From Chromatiales bacterium (GTDB lineage: Bacteria; Pseudomonadota; Gammaproteobacteria; SZUA-140), in assembly GCA_031285245.1 (NCBI GenBank), contig JAITWN010000026.1:1-8261 (forward strand): DNA of 8,261 bases, written 5' to 3'. Below, piece by piece: positions 1-5,184 of the stretch. Positions within the stretch are counted from its first letter, which is position 1, and every line of letters starts with the position of its first letter. Made by a program: the position numbers and the translations under genes. Under the pieces are notes generated by a model. The model was given only the letters and a program-made list of their open reading frames with translations, made no database searches and was not told the DNA's origin.

Positions 1-140
1 AACGTGTCTCCGTTATCAGGCATGCTGAGAATCAGGGGGTTGGCGGCGCTGTCATGACGGGATACAAAGCCGCTATTGAAGATGGCATGGGTATTCGAGG
101 CATGGTGATTAATCCAACATCAGTGCCTTCACAATATTGA
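1..140 (+). pseudogene. Truncated family 2 glycosyltransferase remnant (enters from left edge)
   Basis: The frame starting at base 3 is open from the window edge to a TGA at 138-140 and encodes 45 residues. It begins with RVSVIRHAENQGVGGAVMTG and continues YKAAIEDG. This closely fits the nucleotide-sugar-binding stretch of family 2 (dolichol-phosphate-mannose-synthase-like) glycosyltransferases, where a VIxHxxNxGVGGAxxTGY segment leads into a helix and then the metal-binding VKIDGD segment. Here the family match stops after about residue 28. The next residues (MGIRGMVINP) are unrelated and a stop soon follows. Neither other forward frame resumes the expected segment, so a simple frameshift does not explain the loss. 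A deletion or rearrangement near base 90 is likely. The upstream part lies outside the window, so whether a promoter and N-terminus survive is unknown. An intact, unusually short protein is possible but less likely. Confidence 0.5.
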
Positions 141-297
141 TCTTTGCATTGCGAATGCTTACGCAAGCAGTTCGTTTACAGATCCATCATTGATCATAGA
201 CAACTGCGACCTGCGAACTACCGCCACTTCTATTCGGACAATCCCTTAGCCGCAGCTTTCATTGAAAGGTAATGCCTTTCATCGGATACTAGCCCTC
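141..297. other. Gene-free leader upstream of algH
   Basis: No convincing coding region is seen on either strand. The stretch is more AT-rich than the genes that follow. It contains a small palindrome GCATTGCGAATGC at 146-158 overlapping a TTGCG/CGCAA pair (149-153 and 162-166), and a 7-bp hairpin at 263-281. A TTTACA at 175-180 could act as a -35 box, but nothing resembling a good -10 box lies at the right distance. The promoter of the algH-pyr cluster is expected here but cannot be fixed by eye. Confidence 0.4.
263..281 (+). promoter_or_regulatory. Perfect 7-bp hairpin in algH leader
   Basis: TGAAAGG (263-269) pairs perfectly with CCTTTCA (275-281) around the five-base loop TAATG. It sits 16 bases before the preferred algH start at 298. 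It has no T-run, so it is not an intrinsic terminator. It may be an operator or an mRNA structure affecting algH translation. No protein family can be assigned to it, and a chance palindrome is possible. Confidence 0.25.
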
Positions 298-861
298 ATG
301 AATCTTCCCATGCGGCTCACCAATCAGTTTCTGATCGCCATGCCTACACTCCGCGATCCCAATTTCTTTCACGGCGTCACCTATGTGTGCGAGCACAATG
401 CCAACGGCGCGATGGGCGTGATGATCAACCGTCCGCTCGAGATCCGCATGGGTGATGTGCTGGAGCAGATGAAAATTCCCACTGAGCTCGAAGCGCTGCG
501 CCGCATGCCGGTGTTTCTCGGCGGACCGGTGCAGTGTGAGCGAGGCTTCGTGCTGCATCAGCCGCTCGGCAAATGGAGAATGACGATGCCGATCACTGAT
601 ACCTTTGGCGTGACTTCCTCGCGCGATATTCTGGAAGCCATGGCGCAGGGACAAGGTCCGGAAATCTGCCTGGTCGCGCTCGGCTATGCCGGCTGGGGAC
701 CCGGGCAACTCGAAAGCGAGCTCGCTGACAACGCCTGGATCAATGTCCCAGCCGACGCGCGGGTCGTATTTCAAACGCCTCCCGAGCAGCGCTGGGAGGC
801 AGCCGCCGCGCTGACAGGCGTTGACATCCACCGCCTGTCAGCCCACATCGGTCACGCATGA
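298..861 (+). CDS. algH: YqgE/AlgH family protein
   Basis: This 187-residue product matches the YqgE/AlgH (UPF0301) family along its whole length. Recognisable segments are LTNQFLIAMPTLRDPNF (7-23), YVCEHNANGAMGVMINRPL (29-47), FLGGPV (73-78), RGFVLH (82-87), TSSRDILEA (107-115), LVALGYAGWGPGQLE (125-139), DNAWINVPAD (144-153) and the C-terminal GHA. The length equals the usual ~187. The family folds as a compact soluble domain; its molecular function is not firmly known. The name algH comes from a proposed regulatory role in alginate production in Pseudomonas. ATG at 298 is chosen because homologues start just before the LTNQFLIAMP segment. The reading frame extends back to a TTG at 262, and ATG 310 is also possible. 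No good ribosome-binding site precedes any of them. It overlaps ruvX by four bases (ATGA), the usual partner of yqgE in proteobacteria. Confidence 0.93.
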   Translation: MNLPMRLTNQFLIAMPTLRDPNFFHGVTYVCEHNANGAMGVMINRPLEIRMGDVLEQMKIPTELEALRRMPVFLGGPVQCERGFVLHQPLGKWRMTMPITDTFGVTSSRDILEAMAQGQGPEICLVALGYAGWGPGQLESELADNAWINVPADARVVFQTPPEQRWEAAAALTGVDIHRLSAHIGHA

Positions 862-1292
862 AGGGCAGCCGGACGCTGCTCGGATTCGATTACGGCAGCA
901 GGAAAATCGGCATTGCCGTCGGTCAGGAACTGACCGGTTCATCGACCCCGCTGATAACGCTGCGCCACAGCGGCGGCAATCCCGATTGGGACGCCATCAC
1001 CCGCTTGATCACGCAGTGGCGCCCGGCGGCGCTGGTGGTTGGCATCCCGCTCAACATGGACGATAGCGAACAGCCGATGACAGCAGCCGCGCGTCGCTTC
1101 GCGCGTCGCCTTAACGGGCGTTACGGTCTGCCGGTGTTCGAGACCGATGAGAGACTATCGAGTCGCGCCGCTTTAGATCTGCTACACGACGAGCATGAAC
1201 ACGGCCGCCGCCACTTGAACGTGGACGAAGTAGCGGCGCATGTCATACTGCAAACTTTCTTCAGTCGCCAACAGAGCGGAGACTCACAATGA
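858..1292 (+). CDS. ruvX: Putative pre-16S rRNA nuclease / Holliday junction resolvase-like YqgF (RuvX)
   Basis: A 144-residue RNase H-fold protein of the YqgF/RuvX family, close to the usual ~138 residues. It shows the first catalytic Asp in GFDYGSRKIGIA (9-20, Asp11), the glycine-rich strand LVVGIPLNMD (59-68), the DERLSS motif (97-102, acidic pair Asp97-Glu98) and the last acidic site in VDEVAAHVILQ (122-132). In E. coli the family member is essential and is linked to maturation of the 16S rRNA 5' end. A Holliday-junction-resolvase role was proposed earlier from fold similarity. It acts in the cytoplasm. Its ATG overlaps the algH stop by four bases, and no clear Shine-Dalgarno sequence is seen, so translation probably couples to algH. 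Its own stop overlaps, again as ATGA, the start of a 30-codon frame leading to pyrR. Confidence 0.94.
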   Translation: MKGSRTLLGFDYGSRKIGIAVGQELTGSSTPLITLRHSGGNPDWDAITRLITQWRPAALVVGIPLNMDDSEQPMTAAARRFARRLNGRYGLPVFETDERLSSRAALDLLHDEHEHGRRHLNVDEVAAHVILQTFFSRQQSGDSQ

Positions 1293-1381
1293 ACGGAGCA
1301 ACGCGCATGTCCGATCTTCGCCAGATGATTTATCCCATGAACCACGGAGATGCCGCTGCGGCATCGAGAACACGCTCATGA
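1289..1381 (+). CDS. Candidate 30-residue coupling/leader peptide between ruvX and pyrR
   Basis: This 30-codon frame begins at ATG 1289, which overlaps the ruvX stop (ATGA), and ends at TGA 1379-1381, which overlaps the preferred pyrR ATG at 1378 (ATGA again). A good ribosome-binding site, GGAG at 1278-1281, lies seven bases before the ATG. The peptide starts MNGATRMSDLRQMIYPMNHG and ends in an Ala/Arg/Ser-rich tail. It has four Met residues, no signal peptide and no recognised domain. Its 3' half contains a perfect hairpin (1349-1365). The layout suggests a translated spacer that couples pyrR to ruvX, or a leader peptide whose translation controls access to the pyrR start. It lacks the runs of pyrimidine-encoded codons seen in the E. 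coli pyrBI leader. An alternative is that pyrR starts upstream in its own frame (ATG 1240) and this frame is fortuitous. Confidence 0.45.
   Translation: MNGATRMSDLRQMIYPMNHGDAAAASRTRS
1349..1365 (+). promoter_or_regulatory. Perfect GC-rich hairpin just upstream of pyrR
   Basis: GATGCCG (1349-1355) pairs without mismatch with CGGCATC (1359-1365) around a CTG loop. It lies inside the 30-codon frame. It ends immediately before GAGAA (1366-1370), the only ribosome-binding-site-like sequence seven bases upstream of the pyrR ATG at 1378. No T-run follows, so it is not a terminator. It could restrict ribosome access to pyrR unless upstream translation melts it. It does not resemble the PyrR-binding loop consensus known from Bacillus pyr leaders. 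Confidence 0.45.
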
Positions 1382-1902
1382 GTCTCGACCCCAGCACGAT
1401 CGATATCGACACTGAACTTGAGGGCATGGCAAACCGCCTGCGCGTTCTGCTCGAAGAGCGCGCCATTGCAGATCCGCTCATGGTGGGCATCTATACCGGT
1501 GGCGCCTGGGTGGCGGCACGTCTACATAGCTTGCTTGGCCTCACTGAGCCGCTCGGCATGCTCGATATCTCTTTTTACCGCGACGACTTCACGCGCGTCG
1601 GCATCAACCCGCAGGTGCGCCCCTCGCATCTGCCGGTCAGCATCGATGAACGTCATCTGGTGCTGGTCGATGATGTACTCGGCACCGGCCGCACCATCCG
1701 CGCTGCGCTCAATGAGATCTTCGATTATGGTCGTCCTGCCTCTATAATGCTCGCCACGCTGGTAGAGCGCGGCGGCCGGGAGCTGCCCATTCAGGCGGAT
1801 GTGGTCGGCCTGAACGTCAAGCTCACCAGACATCAGCACATCAAGCTCCATGGCCCGACGCCGCTGCGGCTCAGCATCGTCGAGCCGCCACAAAAAGGCT
1901 AG
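1378..1902 (+). CDS. pyrR: PyrR-type uracil phosphoribosyltransferase / pyr operon regulator
   Basis: A 174-residue type I phosphoribosyltransferase of the PyrR family (usual length 165-185). Family segments are VGIYTGGAWVAARL (36-49), LGMLDISFYRDDF (59-71, with the RDD region typical of PyrR) and the PRPP-binding motif VLVDDVLGTGRTI (95-107), followed by RAALNEIFDYGRPASI (108-123). In Gram-positive bacteria PyrR binds pyr mRNA with UMP and attenuates transcription; many members also make UMP from uracil and PRPP. Its role in Gram-negative pyrR-pyrB operons is less clear. ATG 1378 is preferred because the protein then starts MSLDPSTID, similar in length to pseudomonad PyrR, and because it forms an ATGA overlap with the preceding small frame. 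The same frame is open back to ATG 1240, but the extra 46 residues do not look like family sequence. pyrB follows after an eight-base gap. Confidence 0.93.
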   Translation: MSLDPSTIDIDTELEGMANRLRVLLEERAIADPLMVGIYTGGAWVAARLHSLLGLTEPLGMLDISFYRDDFTRVGINPQVRPSHLPVSIDERHLVLVDDVLGTGRTIRAALNEIFDYGRPASIMLATLVERGGRELPIQADVVGLNVKLTRHQHIKLHGPTPLRLSIVEPPQKG

Positions 1903-1910
1903 GAAACCGG

Positions 1911-2879
1911 GTGGACAAGGCGAATATCCAGCTCGACGGACAGGGACGCCTGCGCCACTTTCTCACCATCGCCGGGCTCAAGCGTCAGTTGCTGGTAGAA
2001 CTCCTCGACACCGCGGAATCGCTGTCGAGCGTCACCGAACAAGCGGTGAAAAAAGTCCCGCTGCTGCGCGGCAAGACGGTGGTCAACCTGTTTTTTGAAT
2101 CGAGCACGCGCACGCGCACCACTTTCGAGCTCGCCGCCAAGCGTCTTTCCGCCGACGTGCTCAATATCAATATCACGGCGTCGGCGACCACCAAAGGCGA
2201 AACGCTGCTCGACACTTTGCGCAATCTCGAAGCAATGCACTGCGATATGTTCATCGTGCGTCATGCTGATAGCGGCGCCGCACATTTCGTCGCGCGCCAT
2301 GCGGCGCCACACGTGAGCGTGGTCAATGCCGGCGACGGCAGACACGCGCATCCGACGCAAGCAATGCTCGACATGTTCACCATTCGCCGGCACAAGGGCG
2401 AGTTTCACAAACTGCGCGTCGCCATCGTCGGTGACGTGCTGCACTCGCGTGTTGCGCGCTCGCAGATTCATGCACTGTCGACGCTCGGCGTCGATGAGAT
2501 TCGCATCGTCGGCCCGAAAACGCTGATTCCGGCGGAAGCGCACACCCTCGGCGTGCACGTTTATCACGATCTGCGCGAAGGTCTGCGTGATGTCGATGTC
2601 GTGATCATGCTGCGTTTGCAACACGAACGCATGAATGGCGCTTTTCTGCCGAGCGAACACGAATATTTTCAGCTTTACGGCCTCACCGAAGCGAAGCTCG
2701 AACTCGCCAAGCCAGATGCCATCGTCATGCACCCCGGGCCGATCAATCGCGGCGTGGAAATGGATTCGGCGGTCGCTGATGGTCCGCGCTCTGTAATCCT
2801 ACAACAAGTCACCCATGGCATCGCGATGCGCATGGCGATCATCTCGCGCTGCATGCAGCGTGGTGGGGAGAGCGCCTAA
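1911..2879 (+). CDS. pyrB: Aspartate carbamoyltransferase catalytic chain
   Basis: Catalyses carbamoyl phosphate + aspartate to N-carbamoyl-aspartate, the committed step of pyrimidine synthesis, in the cytoplasm. The 322-residue protein has the carbamoyl-phosphate loop FESSTRTRTTFEL (62-74), the mobile-loop Lys95 in TKGETL, DGRHAHPTQAMLD (142-154), GDVLHSRVARS (174-184), the aspartate-binding MLRLQ (233-237) and MHPGPINRGVE (273-283), so all expected active-site residues are present. The N-terminal segment QLDGQGRLRHFL (7-18) precedes the core and resembles pseudomonad PyrB, whose N-terminal extension contributes to assembly with PyrC'. No pyrI regulatory gene is present, which fits that type. 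GTG 1911 is the start: AGGA at 1901-1904 gives a six-base spacing and the pyrR stop lies just upstream. The stop overlaps the pyrC' ATG by one base. Confidence 0.97.
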   Translation: MDKANIQLDGQGRLRHFLTIAGLKRQLLVELLDTAESLSSVTEQAVKKVPLLRGKTVVNLFFESSTRTRTTFELAAKRLSADVLNINITASATTKGETLLDTLRNLEAMHCDMFIVRHADSGAAHFVARHAAPHVSVVNAGDGRHAHPTQAMLDMFTIRRHKGEFHKLRVAIVGDVLHSRVARSQIHALSTLGVDEIRIVGPKTLIPAEAHTLGVHVYHDLREGLRDVDVVIMLRLQHERMNGAFLPSEHEYFQLYGLTEAKLELAKPDAIVMHPGPINRGVEMDSAVADGPRSVILQQVTHGIAMRMAIISRCMQRGGESA

Positions 2880-4168
2880 TGCGTATTCACATCCGCCAAG
2901 GGCGCCTCGTTGATCCAGGCAATGAAATCGATGACATCCGTGATGTCTACGTCGCTGATGGCGTCATCGTTGGCGTGGGCACAGCTCCCGAGGGCTTTCA
3001 CGCTGAAAGCACCATCGACGCCCGCGGGCGCGTGGTGTGCCCGGGTTTGATCGATCTACGCGCTCATCTGCGCGAACCCGGTGAAGAACACAAAGCAACC
3101 ATCGCGAGCGAAACCGCCGCCGCCGCACGCGGTGGCATCACCAGTGTGTGCTGCACGCCCAATACGCGTCCGGTGATCGACACGCCCGCGGTCGCCGGGC
3201 TGATTCGCCGCCGCGCACGCAGCGCCGGCATGGCGCGCGTGATTCCGATCGGCGCATTCACGCAAGCACTCGACGGTGAACACTTGAGCGAGATGGCTGC
3301 GCTCAAGCAGGCGGGTTGCCTCGGTGTCAGCAATGGCTTTCGTCCCATGCGCGATCTGACGGTGATGAGTCGCGCCATGGAATACGCTGCAACCTTCGAT
3401 ATCACCGTCTTCGTCAATCCGCAGGATCATGCGCTCGCCAATAACGGTTGCGCGCATCTCGGCGCGGTAGCGACACGCCTTGGTCTTGCCGGTGTGCCCG
3501 CTGCTGCGGAAACGGTAGCCGTCGCCGCGCTGCTGGCACTGGTGGATCAGATCGGTGTGCGCGTGCACTTCTCGCTGCTCTCGACGACGCGCGCCGCGCA
3601 GATGATCGCGCGCGCACGCCATGAAGGGCTGCCGGTGAGCGCGGATGTCAGCGCGCATCATCTGCATCTCACCGAAAACGATGTGCTCGATTTCGACAGC
3701 TTGTGCCATGTGCGCCCGCCGCTGCGCACGCTGCGCGATCGCGAGGGCTTGCGTCAGTGGCTGGCGCGCGGCGCGATCTCGGCGATCTGCTCGGATCACC
3801 AGCCGCACGAGGCCGATGCTAAGCTGCGCCCCTTCACACAAACCGAGCCTGGCATTTCCGGCCTTGAAACGCTGCTGCCGCTCAGCTTGCGTCTGGTGGA
3901 TGAAGGCGTGCTCACGATGACTGAAGCGATCGCACGCCTGAGCTGGCACCCGGCGCGCATTCTCGGCGTGCAGGCTGGAAAACTCAGCGTCGGCATGCCC
4001 GCTGATGTCTGTGTTTTCGATCCTGAATCACACTGGGTGCCGGGTCGCCACACCCTGCGCAGCCGCGGACACAACACGCCTTTCCTCGGTTGGGAAATGA
4101 AAGGCGAAGTAACGCACACGCTGCTGGAAGGGCGAATCGTCTACGAACGTGATGAGGCGCCGGCATGA
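2879..4168 (+). CDS. pyrC': Dihydroorotase-like protein PyrC' (probably non-catalytic ATCase partner)
   Basis: A 429-residue amidohydrolase-fold protein of the class I dihydroorotase family, of full usual length. PGLIDLRAHLREPGEEHK (55-72) corresponds to the normal metal-binding HxH strand, but the first His is Arg61; His63 and Arg65 remain. The substrate-binding PNTRPVID (94-101) is present. The Asp of the usual DDG segment is replaced in VSNGFRP (150-156). The HCED His is missing in VNPQD (179-183). The HVST His is replaced by Leu in HFSLLST (230-236). Asp306 in SDHQPHE is kept. So four of the five ligands compared are lost. This is the pattern of pseudomonad PyrC', an inactive homologue that assembles with PyrB and is needed for ATCase activity; I infer the same here. 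A separate active pyrC should exist elsewhere in the genome. GGGGAG at 2865-2870 is a strong ribosome-binding site. It overlaps pyrB by one base and the next gene by four. Confidence 0.92.
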   Translation: MRIHIRQGRLVDPGNEIDDIRDVYVADGVIVGVGTAPEGFHAESTIDARGRVVCPGLIDLRAHLREPGEEHKATIASETAAAARGGITSVCCTPNTRPVIDTPAVAGLIRRRARSAGMARVIPIGAFTQALDGEHLSEMAALKQAGCLGVSNGFRPMRDLTVMSRAMEYAATFDITVFVNPQDHALANNGCAHLGAVATRLGLAGVPAAAETVAVAALLALVDQIGVRVHFSLLSTTRAAQMIARARHEGLPVSADVSAHHLHLTENDVLDFDSLCHVRPPLRTLRDREGLRQWLARGAISAICSDHQPHEADAKLRPFTQTEPGISGLETLLPLSLRLVDEGVLTMTEAIARLSWHPARILGVQAGKLSVGMPADVCVFDPESHWVPGRHTLRSRGHNTPFLGWEMKGEVTHTLLEGRIVYERDEAPA

Positions 4169-5028
4169 AGCATCGCGGCTCCATCCACGTCGAAGACACG
4201 GAAGTGCTCTCGCATGAAGCGCATGGCGATCTGCATGTGCTGCGTTTGCACGCGCCGAAGACTGCGGCAGCGGCGCGTCCCGGCAGTTTCGTGCATCTGA
4301 GTTGTGATGCTGCGCTACCGATGCGCCGGCCGTTTTCGATCATGCGCAGCGGACGTGATGCGGGCTGGATCGATATCCTCTATCGCGCGCTCGGCGAAGG
4401 CACGCGTTTGCTCACGCAGCGCAAGCCCGGTGAACGCTTGAGCATGATCGGCCCGATCGGGCAGCCTTTCGTCCCGCATGCTGAACGCTCCCGGCCGCTG
4501 TTGATCGGTGGTGGCGTTGGCATGCCACCGATGGTTTTTCTCGCTGATGAGCTGAGGAAAGACGCGCGCTATCGTCCGCTGGTGCTGATGGGATCAGAAG
4601 TGCCGTTTCCGTTTCGCGCGCGGCCATCGCAGATCGTCGTTCCCGGTATTCCGACGCAAGCCATCGCTGCGATGCCGCTGCTCGATGACTGGGGCATTCC
4701 CAGCCGTCTCTCCAGCTTGCAAGGTTATGCGGGATGCTTTGAGGGCTACGTCACCGATCTCGCGCGCGCATGGCTCGGCGCGCTATCTGCTGATGAACGC
4801 GCGCAGGTTGAAATATTCGCCTGCGGTCCGCATCCGATGCTCGCCGCCACCGCGCGCCTTGCAAGCAAATTCGGCTTGCCGTGTCAGGTTTCGCTGGAAG
4901 AATTCATGGCCTGCGCGGTGGGTGGCTGCGCGGGCTGCGCCGTGCGCATCAACACTCTTCAAGGGCCGGCGATGAAGCGCGTCTGCGTGGATGGCCCAGT
5001 GTTTGACGCTACTGTTGTTCAGTTCTGA
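4165..5028 (+). CDS. PyrK-like FAD/[2Fe-2S] electron-transfer subunit (dihydroorotate dehydrogenase B type)
   Basis: A 287-residue ferredoxin-NADP-reductase-fold protein. In order it has a flavin-binding barrel with RRPFSI (54-59), a pyridine-nucleotide domain starting LLIGGGVGMPP (112-122), FACGPHPML (218-226), and a C-terminal [2Fe-2S] site with Cys250, Cys255, Cys258 and Cys274 (spacing C-x4-C-x2-C-x15-C). This is the PyrK arrangement. PyrK pairs with class 1B PyrD and passes electrons from dihydroorotate to NAD+ through FAD and the iron-sulfur centre. The protein is somewhat longer than typical PyrK (~255-265). No pyrD lies in the window, so the partner is unknown; another oxidoreductase partner is possible. 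GAGG at 4154-4157 precedes ATG 4165 by seven bases. It overlaps pyrC' by four bases and is the last gene of the operon. The family call is firm; the physiological role is inferred from context. Confidence 0.85.
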   Translation: MKHRGSIHVEDTEVLSHEAHGDLHVLRLHAPKTAAAARPGSFVHLSCDAALPMRRPFSIMRSGRDAGWIDILYRALGEGTRLLTQRKPGERLSMIGPIGQPFVPHAERSRPLLIGGGVGMPPMVFLADELRKDARYRPLVLMGSEVPFPFRARPSQIVVPGIPTQAIAAMPLLDDWGIPSRLSSLQGYAGCFEGYVTDLARAWLGALSADERAQVEIFACGPHPMLAATARLASKFGLPCQVSLEEFMACAVGGCAGCAVRINTLQGPAMKRVCVDGPVFDATVVQF

Positions 5029-5087
5029 TCCTGCACGGCTATTTCGCTGGAAGTTTTAATCCGCTAAGGGACCGCTGAAAAATCTCC

Positions 5088-5162
5088 GTCATTGCGAGGC
5101 GAAGCCGAAGCAATCCATATGGGCGTCTGGATTGCCACGGGGCTAGCGCCCCTCGCAATGAC
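5088..5162. repeat. Nested palindromic intergenic repeat (CATTGCGAGG family)
   Basis: Outer arms GTCATTGCGAGG (5088-5099) and CCTCGCAATGAC (5151-5162) are a perfect 12-bp inverted repeat. Inside, GCAATCCA (5110-5117) pairs with TGGATTGC (5128-5135), and GGGGC/GCCCC (5139-5143 and 5148-5152) forms an alternative hairpin overlapping the right arm. Together they could fold as one long, bulged cruciform of 75 bases. From memory, dispersed palindromes with this TCATTGCGAG...CTCGCAATGA signature occur in many copies in diverse bacterial genomes as small non-coding mobile or REP-like elements. I see one copy only in this window. Confidence 0.7.
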
Positions 5163-5176
5163 AATGCGGTTTTTTT
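5139..5176 (+). terminator. Possible terminator of the pyr operon
   Basis: The right part of the palindrome (GGGGC-TAGC-GCCCC, extending to the outer stem ending at 5162) is followed after a short spacer by seven T's at 5170-5176. It lies between the stop of the PyrK-like gene and the convergent end of pntB. The spacing between stem and T-run is longer than in a canonical intrinsic terminator. On the minus strand the same palindrome is followed by a shorter T-run (bases 5078-5082), so weak bidirectional termination is conceivable. Confidence 0.35.
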
Positions 5177-5184
5177 CATCGACC

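Noticed and set aside
175..202. TTTACA followed by a weak TAGACA as a promoter for algH
   Set aside because: The -10 candidate matches only three of six positions, so the call would rest on the -35 box alone.
1240..1377. A 46-codon N-terminal extension of pyrR from ATG 1240
   Set aside because: It lies mostly inside ruvX or the small coupled frame, its residues do not resemble PyrR family sequence, and the ATG at 1378 gives the normal family length.
1899..2732. Long open frame antisense to pyrB (277 codons)
   Set aside because: A mirror frame of a high-GC gene; the protein is His/Arg-rich without recognisable motifs, while the plus strand is clearly pyrB.
3056..3949. Long open frame antisense to pyrC' (297 codons)
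   Set aside because: Composition-driven shadow of the plus-strand gene, with no family motif.
5088..5162. CRISPR array or tRNA-like structure in the pyr-pnt gap
   Set aside because: There is only one palindromic unit, no direct repeat-spacer periodicity, and no tRNA T-loop or acceptor-stem pattern.
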